Below, piece after piece: positions 36,601 to 47,415 of a stretch of 64,000 nt of DNA (its first letter is position 1; each line of letters starts with the position of its first letter). The translations under genes and the position numbers were made by a program. Origin of the DNA: Hedera helix. Taxonomy: Eukaryota > Streptophyta > Magnoliopsida > Apiales > Araliaceae. The stretch spans positions 16,292,165-16,356,164 of the forward strand of contig OX359280.1 of the NCBI GenBank assembly GCA_947179155.2, written 5' to 3'. The notes beneath the pieces are model-generated. The model did not search any database and was not told the DNA's origin. It saw only the letters and a program-made list of their open reading frames with translations.

Positions 36601-38076
36601 TGTTGTAAATATTAATCTAGTTAATATTATATCTTCTGAATTTATGATTAAACTAATTATTATTTAATTAATATTAAATAATAAACAAGGATGATAAATT
36701 AATTAATTATTATTTAATTACTATTAAATAATAATTAAAGACAACTAAGATTGATTATTTAATTATTTATTATTTGATTAACTTTAAATAATAAATAAAT
36801 TCAGTTAGTTATTATTTATTATTAAAATAATAACTAATGATATTTGAGTATTTACTATATAATTTTATTATTTATTATTTAATTAACTTTAAATAATAAA
36901 TGAATCTAGTTAATTAGTTATTATTTATTATTAAATAATAACTAAAGATATTTGATTATTTTTAATATAATATAATTATTTATTATTAAATAATAACTAA
37001 AGGTAGTTAATTACTTACTATTTAATTAATGTTAAATAGTAATTAAATGAAATAAAGAAAATGTCTTTTAACTCTTTTGTTTAAACAATTATAATAAATT
37101 GTTTAATAGTTTAGTAAGTGTTTAACACTTGAGAAAATTGATATAAATTAATTAAATTATTAACCTAAGATTTATTAATTATTTTATAGGTTAATGATAG
37201 TATATTAACTTATTTGTTATGTAACTTTTATTTGCCAGATAAATAGCATAATTGAGCGCATAATTGTACAATTTTATGTAATACTAATTGATAGACCAAT
37301 GTTGTTAATATTAGGTCATTCAAAGAAAGTTATTTAAAGCTAGTTATCTGTAGATCGACTATCAGGCAAGTTTCCTAAACCCTACTCAATTTATATTCGA
37401 GCAGGATATATTATTTTATTGTTCAAGTTCTTAACTCAAACTCAAGTTATTACGTTTCAAGCATGCTATGGTTTAATTCTGTATAATTATTCCACATCTT
37501 TAAATTGTTGATTCGCACATAGTGCATGTTGCATGTGTTCATCAGGTATGAAAGACTGATCACCTTCATTACCATAAGGTTCAGTTAAATTTGTTCATGG
37601 TCATTATTGACACTCAACATTAATTGATTCAATCATTCAATTATTGAAATTATGATTCGTACTCTTTCACAATTATTATATTGTTGAAAATCTGAAAGCT
37701 TGTTCTTTCCTTCAATCATGATATATCGTTATTGTATTTAAACTTGCTGAGCAAAGTCGTTGCTCACTCTTGCTATATCATGATAACAAATTTCAGAATA
37801 ATACGAATGTCCAAGGAGAGACGGAGACAGAAGCAACAGACAAGATTATAGTGTTATGCATTATAACTAAATTGTTATATGATGTAAGTAATTTTGTAAA
37901 CCTTTTTATGAATCTAAAGGTATATATGTAAGTTAAGGTTAGAAACCTTGGGAAATATTGTAGAATAAACAATTTATGTTTATATATTCCGCATTAGTTA
38001 TAGAACGTGTATGAAGATGATGTATCGTGACGTACCAAGTCTAGGGTTAAAGGAACCCGGATTTGGGGTCGTTACA
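33611..38076 (+). repeat. E1 3' LTR (4,466 bp)
   Basis: It is near-identical to 26960-31309. The net 116-bp excess lies in the AT-rich array at about 36700-36990, where repeat units are arranged differently. The GC-rich module (35961-36211) and hairpin (37743-37773) are unchanged. Confidence 0.95.
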
Positions 38077-38081
38077 CACTC

Positions 38082-38836
38082 CACGGGCTATTATCAGTGA
38101 TGGAGGTTCACATTTTTGCAACAAGTATTTCGCTGCCCTCCTTGCTAAATATGGGTTCACCCATAAAATTGGTACGGCCTATCATCCGCAAACCAGCGGT
38201 CAAGCAGAAGTCTCTAACAGAGAAATAAAACGGATTTTGTAAAAGGCTGTGAATCCCAACAGGAAGGATTGGTCTAGGAAATTGGATGAAGCGTTATGGG
38301 CATACAGAACAGCTTTTAAATCGCCAATTGGAATGTCACCATATCGCTTGGTTTTCGGAAAATCTTGCCACTTGCCGGTTGAACTTGAGCATAATGCGTA
38401 TTGGGCCATCAAAAAGCTCAATTTTGATTTACATGCGGCCGGTGAGAAAAGGATGCTTCAATTGAACGAAATGGATGAATTCCGCCTCCAAGCGTATGAG
38501 AACGCGAAAATTTATAAGGAAAAGACCAAATGATGGCATGATCATAAAATTGTGGAGAGGAAGTTCGACATTGGCCAGAAAGTGCTTCTATATAATTCCC
38601 GGTTAAGACTCTTCCCGGGAAAGCTGAAATCCAGATGGTCGGGTCCCTTCACTGTCAAAAATGTATTCCCGCACGGTGCGGTTGAGTTGGAAGATGCCAC
38701 AACGTCAAACACATTCAAGGTTAACGGCCAACGTCTTAAGCAATACATAGGGGTGAGGTGGATCGGCAAAAAGTCTCTATCGTTCTCGCCGACCCGCAAT
38801 GATTCAGGAAGTAGTCAAGCCCAAGACTTTAAATGA
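38082..38836 (+). pseudogene. E2 integrase, C-terminal part
   Basis: It continues the integrase core broken by E1: PRAIISDGGSHFCNKYF carries the second catalytic Asp, and HPQTSGQAEVSNREIKR the catalytic Glu. WSRKLDEALWAYRTAFK and RLVFGKSCHLPVELEH follow, then the C-terminal domain (FDIGQKVLLYNSRLRLFPGKL, RWSGPFTV, LEDATTSNTFKVNGQRLKQY). Stops occur at 38239 and 38531. Integrase inserts the cDNA into the genome. Confidence 0.93.
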
Positions 38837-39774
38837 AGCGTTATATGGGAGGCAACCCATTTTTATTGTCAATATGGTTTTATTTGCATTTCATTTTAAA
38901 TTTAGTCATCTTTTGCGTTAATTTGATTGGCTAAATTCTTTTGATATAGTATATTATTGTAATATTGCTTTTAATTAAAAAAAAAATTAGCTTGATAACT
39001 AATTGCAATTTCTATGTTTTTGAGTTAAAATTGTGATTAGTTATTAAGTTTTTGATGCATCTATGTTAAAATTTCAAGTACTATCAAGGCAATGCTTCAA
39101 TGTGGAACCAAGTTGAGCAAGAAAAATTTTTCGGGCAGCAGCTTTCACCGCCGCAGCGGTAGTCTTGCAAGGGTTCAAATTTTTTTAGCAGAAAGTTTCA
39201 CCGCCGCAGCGGTAGTCTTCAGAATTGGTTAACAGAATCATTCACCGCCGCAGCGGTGAATATGGCCGCCGCAGCGGTAGGTCGACATTTCAGAAAAAAA
39301 AATATATAACCCCCGTAAGGGTTATTTCAAATGAACGGCTTGCTTGGCATTCCCTCTCTAAATCCTTGATTCCTAATCTCTTCCAACCATCGCTCCCATC
39401 CGATTCCTGTGCCAAATTGCATTTCTTCCAAATCCAAACCACAAGGAGGATCCAAACACAAAGGGTTTCACTCTCTCTCTCCGAGCCAACCTTGAAGTTT
39501 GGGAGTTCTCTTGGTCGAAATTGGTACCAATTCCTTTCCTTTTTGTTGCAATTTTCTGTTGCATTCAGTGAATTAGGATTGGAGGTGTGGTGTGTTGGTG
39601 ATATACCCTAAATTGGGTGGCTAAATTTGGTTTGGAGAGGTCTTGTTTATTGTTCAAAGCAAGGGTGCATGCCAACTGCTCGATAAATTGCCTCAACCAA
39701 GTTTCTCTTAAAAATCAGTGGTTTGGGTTGCCGTTTGCCATCGTTTCCGATTCTTAGCACTGCATTGATCAACT
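38837..39774 (+). promoter_or_regulatory. E2 pol-ORF3 spacer with GC-box repeats and TATA box
   Basis: Four copies of CCGCCGCAGCGGT lie at about 39147, 39200, 39244 and 39267, the first two within a roughly 53-bp duplication. They are followed by a TATA box (AATATATAACCCCC at 39301-39314). Closely related motifs occur in both E2 LTRs (15215-15250 and 42220-42257). This looks like an internal promoter and 5' leader for ORF3; the function is inferred. The rest, 38837-39140 and 39315-39774, is AT-rich leader without another gene. Confidence 0.6.
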
Positions 39775-40929
39775 ATGGCTCATAAACGACAACGTGGGCA
39801 AACATCTCGCGCTACATATGACGCGCATCGTTTTGTTAATGAAGAGGCTGAGAAGAGATTTCATGAGGTGATCGAAGGGAAAACGATTATCCCAGAGCGA
39901 GGCCTCCTTCCGAATAACAATGATGGACGCTTGTGCCATATGATAACTGAAAAGCATTGGAATAATTTCACTAAACAACCTGAGCCGGCATGCATTGCAA
40001 TTGTCAAAGAATTTTACGCCAATGCGAAGGAGACTGTCAATGTGGTGCGCATTCGTGGTGTGGATGTGCATTTTGGGGCTGAACAGATAAACGACTTCTA
40101 TCACATTCCCCACATAGAGGAGATGGACCAATATACCTCCTACAAGACCGAGCACCTCAATCTAACCGACGTGCTTCGGGGCTTGTGTCAGCCGGATGCC
40201 GAATGGACTCTAAAGGATGGGGTGCCCCGGTTATTTTCGCATCGATTCTTGAGCAGGATTGGCAAGGCCTGGTATTATTTCATTTGTGCCAAATTGCTCC
40301 CTACCACTCACGCCAGCAATGTGATCATATCCAGGGCAGTGCTATTATATTGCTTGGTCAACCGGATGAGCATCAACGTGGGACGTGTTATTCTCGGATC
40401 AATCAAACACACTCTCCACGGGGGTACTCTGGGTGGTTTGCCGCATCCTTCTCTGATTTGTGGCTTGTGCCAATTTGCTGAAGTTGAATGGTCTGCGGAT
40501 GAACCTCTGCAGTAGCCCAAAATCCCGATCGACTCTCGGTTGATTCGTAACTACAATCAGTAGGATAGGGCCCCAGCTAATCCGACTGGTGCCGGTTTTA
40601 TATTTAAGGCTCAGTCTCCCGATACAGATGAGCTCTTTGCAGATGATCAGCAGGAGGAGGATGACGCCGCCAATCAGCCATCTCTAGCATCTATTGCGAC
40701 GGAGGTGCAACGCTTGCGAAGGGAATCGCGCCGCCAATCTCGCCAAATTACTTATGTCGCTCAGCAGGTTAACACTATGATGCAGTTCAATGCCAATTTC
40801 ACTGCAACCCTTGCTGAGATGTTCGAGAGGACGGGGTTGAATTCTGGTCCAAACCCTCTGCAGTTCCCAAGCCCGCCAGTGATTCCTGACTACCCTCAGG
40901 ATTCTCCTGACGAAGATGCAAATGCCTAA
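39775..40929 (+). pseudogene. E2 ORF3: putative plant transposon protein-type, two stops
   Basis: This 385-codon frame lies at the position of the Athila env-like ORF. The N-terminal part has RFVNEEAEKRFHEVIEGKTIIPERGL, VKEFYANAKE, RIRGVDVHFGAEQINDFYHIP, WYYFICAKLLPTTHASNVI and ISRAVLLYCLVNRMSINVGRVI. This is the pattern of the 'putative plant transposon protein' family (Transposase_32-like, recalled from family knowledge). The C-terminal part is acidic and proline-rich, with a short coiled-coil candidate (VQRLRRESRRQSRQITYVAQQ, near 40708). Stops at 40513 and 40561 both fit a changed Gln codon. I see no signal peptide or clear membrane span, so an envelope role is not supported. Confidence 0.75.
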
Positions 40930-42052
40930 TCTAATTCAAGGGAGTCCTCAATTTTAAAATTCTCTATCTTTTCAATGAGGGCATTGTCATGTTTAAGTTT
41001 GGGGGTGTTTCTCTGTTTCTATTTGTTCTTGTCTTTAATTAGTGCATGGGTAGTTTCGTAGATGTTATGCTTATTAGTAGTTATTAAGTAGTTATCCAGA
41101 CTGTAGTTGTGATTGTGAATTTGAAGCCAATGATATGAAGTGTTTGCCATGCTACCAGTTTAAATTTAAAAATTTAGCATGCGTAGTCTTTATTTCAACG
41201 ATTGATTCAAGTTAACAATGTCATTGATCTTGCTTTATTTCGTCATACACAATTATGATCCCTTTTGTTGATTAGTTTTTCATTAGAGAACTGGTATAGT
41301 TAGCTGCTTGTGGGGTAAGCTTGGAATGTTCTAAATGACCTTCTTGAACGCTAATTCTAGGCTTGTATATAAGTTTGGGGGGACCTCGGATGTTTGATGT
41401 AAAAATAAAAAAAAATAAAAAAAAGAAAAAAAAAGAAAAGAAAAAAAAATAATAAAAAATAATAATAATAAATTGCTTGACTAGTCGAGTTTTGTGGCCT
41501 TTGCTACTCGAGTGATTAAATTCGTGGGGTGTTTTTCCACCTAGTGCCCTAAAGCCGACTGGTTTGGGAGTCACTGATCAAAAGCTCGATACGCGGGTAG
41601 CTCTGAATAGCCTAATAAAATTAGACATTGCACAGTCAAGCTTGTTAGTCCAAGTGAGACGGAGCGTAAAACGCACTCGCCTGTGTGGTTAAAAGTTTTA
41701 AATCCGAGGGTCCTTGTCCTTATATAATAGTCTTGTTTGGTTGTGCTTGTTGGGTTTGTCGGTTAAAGAAAAATCGCCCATGACAGTTGCTTGTTTAAGT
41801 TTTTCTAATCTCTAGCTAATTTATCATGGGGATTTGCACACACGCACGCAAAACGGATCATAGGCAGTCGTGAACTTGAGTATTTTGTTGAAATTTTAGA
41901 CTTTGTTCTGCTTTATGATTTATCTTAGCTGTTGCAGTTATCCCTGAGGCTGTGAGTCCAATTCCTGTCTGGATTAGTAATATTAGTAGTTATTTAATTT
42001 TTGTTTTACTGTTTTGCTCGAGGACGAGCAAATGTTTAAGTTTGGGGGTATT
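40930..42052 (+). other. E2 3' untranslated region with repeated polypurine tracts
   Basis: No gene is seen. AAGTTTGGGGG occurs three times (about 40996, 41372 and 42039). The last directly precedes the 3' LTR and is the functional polypurine tract; the others are extra copies. An A-rich low-complexity stretch lies at 41400-41473. Confidence 0.7.
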
Positions 42053-43297
42053 TGATGAGTGGGTTTTATACCTGCGAATTAGTACGTCTGACTTAATATT
42101 TTGTGAGTTTTTGAGAGTTATTATTGCTTATATTTATGAATTTTATGGTCCCTAATGTCTCGTCGGTGTTTCATAGGATTTTTGAGCTGAAAGGGCAAAA
42201 TGGTAATTTTCATAAAAGACCACCGCCACAGCGGTGGATTCTACCGCCGCGGCGGTCGACCATGTTGTTTTCTGACGGGATTTTCCTACTTAAGTGAGAA
42301 GGTGGCTTGACCTAAAGTAATCGGATTTTTACGCTTGAGAGCTCATTTTCTTCATTTCTTCCAGCCTTCAAAGCTACTTGGATTGGTGTTAAGCTCAAGA
42401 ACAAGCAGATTCATCAAGCTTGGATTGCTACATTTTGAGGGGAGTTTTAGTGTTTGAGACTTGTGTACAAGGAGTTTCATTCATTTGATTTATCTTCATG
42501 TTGTGTAGTTTAAGTCTAATGAACAACTTGTTAATGATTGTTAGTCATTTAGCCATGAACTAACTTCATTTCTAGGATCACAATAGATCTCACTACTAGA
42601 TTTTAATGGAATATCTCTCTTTTTGATGTGAATGGATTGCTAATGAATGATTATCATGCTTTGTTCTTCATGTATGGATTATATACTTTGTATGTAATGT
42701 GTGGTTGTTTATGATATTGAAAAATGGATTAAATAACTCGACCTAAAGCATGATAGCACTTGTAGGTTGTTTTATCTTCGGATGAGTGCCTAATTTGTAT
42801 CTCGGATAGGAATATACCGGTGTACCTTGTGTAACTTTATTGAGAAGTGCTTTTATCGCCATCTTGCTAAGTTAGGTCACATAGGAATATAGTGAACTAA
42901 TTAGTAGGGTGTGAATCATTTAACTTTCAAAAGAGGTTATTGGTTGCTTATTTTCTCTGGTTATCATTCGAGCGATCTTAGCATTGAAAAGAGGGGTGTG
43001 AGGGTTAAATGAGGTAGTGAGTGAAGTTGTGATCTTAGCTTGTTTTAATCGAATCTTTGTTGCTACGTTTTTATTATTTTAGGTTATTGTGTTAACAAAA
43101 ACTGACCATCTTAATCATAGTTTAAATCGGATTAGATTGCTTTAAGTTTGCTATGCAGATAACGTTAGTATAACTCCTCGTGGGATCGATAACTTACTTA
43201 CATTATATTACTTGTTGACCGCGTATACTTGCGCGTTGCATTCATTCAAACGAATTCGGAATCGCGTGCTTTTTATAGGTGTCGATTCCGCTCAACA
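42053..43297 (+). repeat. E2 3' LTR
   Basis: 1,245 bp, the same length as the 5' LTR and different at about 11 positions. The GC-rich pair lies at 42220-42257. Confidence 0.95.
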
Positions 43298-44957
43298 ATA
43301 CCCTCACTTGGATGTATAGATTCGTACATCATGGATACTCTTTTATATCAATAGTTCATATCGATCTAAAATTCACAGTATTAATTGATAAGTTTGTTCT
43401 TGAAACAGAGGAGCAACTCTCGGTTCTTACAAAACTTTTTCAATCATTTAACATCCTCATTCAGATGTATAGTTCATATAGATACTATACTAAATCAGTA
43501 TAACATTCTAAATAATTTAAAAATGTAAGTACAATGCAATAAATGTATCAAAGGATAATAATATATTTCGTAACTTTAATTTCAATTACATAGATTTCTA
43601 AATAACGTATTGTTATTACATCAAAGTATTAAAAGACTTATATAGTACAAGTAAAAGTAATAGACTTAATCTAACAAGGTCTCTTTCTATCGGACTTTAT
43701 AATCGAATGATCTGGACTATCTTTCAACATTGCAAATGAAATTATATTGGCAAGGATGAGCTACAAATGCTCAACAAGTTTCAAATAAAATGAATAAACT
43801 ACAAATATTGTGTTTGAATTCGAAAGAACATTTAGTTCAATAATTTTCCATTATTATACTGAGGTTTGTCCGTCAACCAGCCGAAACCAGATTTCTATCA
43901 GTCATCAAGACTTAGAAATCATAAGTTGATCTGTTCAACCAGACATTGTAATCATTCCCAAAGGTCATGTAGACTTAAGAATCATTAGTTCGGATATTTA
44001 ATAAGGGATTAACCTATTTATATCCTAGGAGAATGCATATCATCATACCAGTGTTCTACACAGACTGAGGCCAGTACATTGACTACCTAAACCACGGTCA
44101 GCACTATAGAAGCTGGGTTATCGCTCTTATATAAATATTTGTCATATCAGTATAGATGACGTACTAACAATTAGTTTTCACTCAACACTTTATACTTTGA
44201 TAATTTATCAAGTCAAATTCACGTAAATAATCATTCATTTCTTTAAGTTATGCCTGAACAAGAAGCAATAACTTCCCAATAATAGATAACCCGAATAAGA
44301 TATTAAAATGAGTTCATACAACAACTACAAGACTTGTTTAAAAATAAACAAGATAAAAAAGAATTGTCTCAATAAATATTTTACACAATTAAGAATTTTA
44401 TAAGTCAAATAAAATTCAACAGTTAAAAGTATGCTATTGCACAGTGTGCAAAAGATAATAAAAATGTTCAATAAAATGAGTTAAGGTTTAGAAAACTTGC
44501 TCAATGAAAATAAGTTTAAGATAGAAAACTTACTGTATACTGATCCGGTTGAGGTGAGGTTTATTTTTGTGTCTTTACCTCATGGTAGACTACAACTAAA
44601 AACTATAAAACATTTTACGCCAATCAAAAGATTTGACAAAGTAGCTTGTTAGATAACTCTTTGGGCAGTTTTGGACAGTGAGTTTAAATCTATTATTTTA
44701 TGCATCCAGATGTTATGGATCCATATTTTAACAACCCATATCACTAAATAACATAATATCGGTCATATATAAACATCAAAACATAAAATCTACCGAATGA
44801 CTAAAGATCTACAAGAAAATTATGATTTTTACCTTAGAGAGAAACTTTGTTATTATATCTTTTGATTCTGATATGAGAGGGTTGTGAGTCTAATAAGGCT
44901 TTGTTTAGGACTGATATGTGATGTATATTTTGTGAGTTTCATGTATGGGAGAGCTTG

Positions 44958-44967
44958 CTATTTATAG
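44958..44967 (-). promoter_or_regulatory. TATA box of the E6 LTR
   Basis: The minus strand reads CCTATAAATAGC, upstream of a leader with no open frame. Confidence 0.6.
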
Positions 44968-45239
44968 GAGGGCCAAGGTTAGGGTTTTATGGTCTTTAGG
45001 CCATTTTTCTTGCTAGCTAAGTTTGATCAAGTAATGATGATGCTATGGTCAGTTTGCAGACTATAGAATGGCCATTAAATGCCGGTGAATGCACTTGCAT
45101 GATTATAAAGGTGACTCATTCATTTATGTGGGCAATATTTGGTCTCCATTTTGGTTTAAAGAAGAGAAATCCAATATTGCTTCCTCTTCCTTTGTGTGGC
45201 TGATATTAGAAGGTTATTTTGGTCATTTCTCATGCCTCT

Positions 45240-45335
45240 TTAGGGTTTAGGGTTTAACCCTTAGGGTTTAGAACTTAGGATTTGTAATTTAAGGTTAGGA
45301 TTAGGGTTTCATAATTAGGGTTAGGGTTTCCTAAT
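45240..45335. repeat. Telomere-like TTTAGGG-rich stretch in E6 U3
   Basis: Irregular TTTAGGG/TTAGGG/CTTAGGG units with gaps. They lie within an LTR, not at a chromosome end. Confidence 0.75.
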
Positions 45336-45523
45336 TAAATTTAGGCTTTTTAAATTATGTTTAAATAATTTAATCTTATAGTGTTTTATTTTATTTGTTA
45401 ATGTATAAGAACACATAATATTAATTACATAATGTAATTACACATAATATAAAGTACAAACATGATTACTTATATTAAGGAAAAAATTCTTAAAAATTCT
45501 TAATAAAATTTTGGATTGTTACA

Positions 45524-46500
45524 TTCATTCCCCCTTACAAGAATTTAGTCCACTAAATTTCAAGGTAATCTACAAAAAAAAGCGAGTAATCCTTTCATAT
45601 TTTATCCTCAAGCTCCTACGTAGCTTTTTCGATGTTCTAATTTCTCTAGGTGACCTTTAACTAATGATAACACGTTATTCTGTAACTTGTTCCTTTTGAT
45701 CAATGATTCGAACAAGAATTTTTCACATATGACAAATCTTTCTTGATCTGGATAGGGTCATAATACGGGCACGTGAAACATATTGTGAATGTGACATATC
45801 TCAGGAGATAAGGCTACCTCATAGGCTACCTCACCTATATTCCTCATTATTTGTAATTGTCCAATAAATTTCGGACTCAGTTTTTTCTATATTGCCAAAA
45901 TGTATCTTGCCCTTCCAAGAAAACACTGTCGAGAATACGTGGGTCCCGACATTGAAGTCTCTTGATCGTTTTTGTTGATCCGCACACTTCTTCTATTAGC
46001 ATACGATTCGTATAACTTCTGTGTTCTATTGAACTATCTCTGATTCTAGAATTTGTCGTTTCCCAGCTTTATCCCCACAAATGTGCTCTACATTAACTTT
46101 TTATAACACATGAGACATTTACTTACCTATTCTACTATTTCTCCTTTAATGTTTGACCACCAAATATGTTGACTTAAGTCTTTACATCTTTTAGTACTAC
46201 CCAGGTGAACGACAAACTTAGAGCTATAAGCTTCTTTTAAGATTTCATCTTTTAGTACTTGTATTGAGGAAGCCCAAATTTTTATCCTCGTAGCTCAGTA
46301 CCCCATCTTTGTCTATTCTATTCTTGGTATGAGTGATTTTTGTTTTTACCTTTTTGACACTCCTTGTTTGTGTTTTATATTTCTTTGACTCTATATAACA
46401 AAGTCGAAACATTCTCTATAACGAAAAATTTCTAGGTAGAGTTAGCTGGAACTCTTACCTAAATATTAAATTTGTTATAATCTTTTATCAGTACCTTATT
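45524..46500 (-). pseudogene. E6 integrase remnant (chromovirus)
   Basis: Just inside the polypurine tract (minus AAGGGGGAATGAA), minus-strand translation shows the integrase C-terminal domain: LSPKFIGQL, VAYEVALSPEICHIHNMFHVPVL (about 45740-45880). Higher up lies the HHCC zinc domain: EILKEAYSSKFVVHLGSTK, WWSNIKGEIVE and CLMC (about 46080-46240). The catalytic core between them is deleted. A segment with DGVLSYEDKNLGF (about 46290) resembles the RNase H-integrase linker. Stops and frameshifts are common. Pairing with the E6 gag remnant above indicates one old minus-strand chromovirus. Confidence 0.75.
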
Positions 46501-47415
46501 GTTTTGTTATTACTTTTAATTTCTTCCAACTTAACGTGTCTATAATGACACCAAATTGTGACTTTTCATTTACTATGGATAGCACCTCACACTATAGTTA
46601 TTATTTTGTTATCATCTTTATACGGCGTTCCCTACAAAGAATCTAGATCTTCAGGGATGACATAGGATTTCACAGTCAGAACCATTTATCAACCCTAACC
46701 ACCTTCTACTACTGTTGGCTTAGTTTATTATTGCGGTTTTGATTTTCCTTTATATTTTATTTCTAAGTTTTAAACAAAATCTAACCATGTGCTCTACTAA
46801 CCCGCAATTGAAACATTTGTCATTTCTATTTATTTTATTTTTTATTATGGTTACTATTATGTAGACATCGATTGAAGTAATGCCCATGTTGTCTACAGGT
46901 AAAACAAGTGGTTTTTATACGACATATTCATTTCTGTCCCTTTTTACAAATGCCACAAAGATCAAATCTCTTATTATTTTTGTTGGCATTATTATTACTT
47001 TCCCTATTGTGATTGTCGTTATAACTGCCCCCCCCCCCCCCCTCTTTATTAGAGTTATTCAAAGAAGTGGCATCCTATTTCATTTTGTTATTTTTGTACT
47101 TTCCCCTTGAACTTCTTTTTTTCCTCGTTGTTACCTCTCCTTTTTATAGAACTTTATTAATGCACCGCTCTCGCTCGCAGTTATTTTAGATGTGTTGGTC
47201 TTCACAGGTAGTGGTTTTTCTTGTTTACCAGGTAATGTTCTCGATATAATAATAAATAGTTGTTATATGGGGTTTACCTCTATTGGTTCCATATTTATTT
47301 CTGTTTGTGATCCCCTTTGTGGTGCTATTTATCTAATATCAACGGGTAAACTAGTATAAATACAAATACACATACACAATTAAATAACCACTCGGTTTAA
47401 TAAACATATCTTATA
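46501..47415 (-). pseudogene. E6 gag remnant with zinc knuckles
   Basis: Minus-strand codons give CFTCRQHGHYFNRC (46865-46906) and CFNCGLVEHMVRFC (46774-46815), both with perfect CX2CX4HX4C spacing. An incomplete CGICKKGQK lies just before them. A basic stretch and a possible gag N-terminus lie at 47110-47330. RT and RNase H are missing, and no clear start or primer site precedes the S4 boundary at 47416. A run of 15 C at 47028-47042 lies inside the frame. Confidence 0.7.
47028..47042. repeat. Poly-C run of 15
   Basis: Fifteen C in the E6 gag remnant. Confidence 0.85.

Larger units (their letters stand above)
26960..38076 (+). mobile_element. E1: LARD-like non-coding element with 4.4-kb LTRs (TSD CACTC)
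   Basis: E1 is a complete 11.1-kb insertion flanked by perfect CACTC repeats (26955-26959 and 38077-38081). Its LTRs start TGTAATATCCCGG and end GTCGTTACA, with a tRNA-Met primer site and a polypurine tract. LTRs make up about 80% of the element; the 2.3-kb internal region has no gag or pol. It must have used proteins of another element. It lies within the E2 integrase gene, which resumes in frame after the second TSD copy. LTR substitutions are few (about eight by eye), apart from an AT-rich array of different length. Confidence 0.95.
15048..43297 (+). mobile_element. E2: Athila-like LTR retrotransposon, hosting E4 and E1 (TSD ATACC)
   Basis: E2 is a full-length element with 1,245-bp LTRs at both ends, TSD ATACC at 15043-15047 and 43298-43302, a tRNA-Asp-type primer site, gag-pol and a sense ORF3. 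This is the Athila layout. Without E4 and E1 it is about 10.8 kb, close to the usual Athila size. The two LTRs differ at only 11 positions by eye. The coding part is nevertheless broken: stops at 17513, 17765, 18065, 25846, 26698, 38239 and 38531 in gag-pol and 40513 and 40561 in ORF3, plus frameshifts near 18405 and 25676. The RT N-terminus was also lost next to E4. Confidence 0.93.
43303..45523 (-). mobile_element. E6: main part of the 3' LTR
   Basis: On the minus strand it starts TGTAACAATCC at 45523 after a polypurine tract. It contains TTTAGGG-type repeats (45240-45330), a TATA box (44958-44967) and the TGAGC/GCTCA hairpin (43750-43779). It joins 14884-15047 once E2 is removed. No gene is seen. 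Confidence 0.75.

Noticed and set aside
43279..43503. Frame crossing the E2/E6 boundary
   Set aside because: It joins two unrelated LTRs at the TSD.
45240..45335. Chromosome end or true interstitial telomere
   Set aside because: The TTTAGGG units are irregular and lie inside an LTR with a TATA box and polypurine tract.
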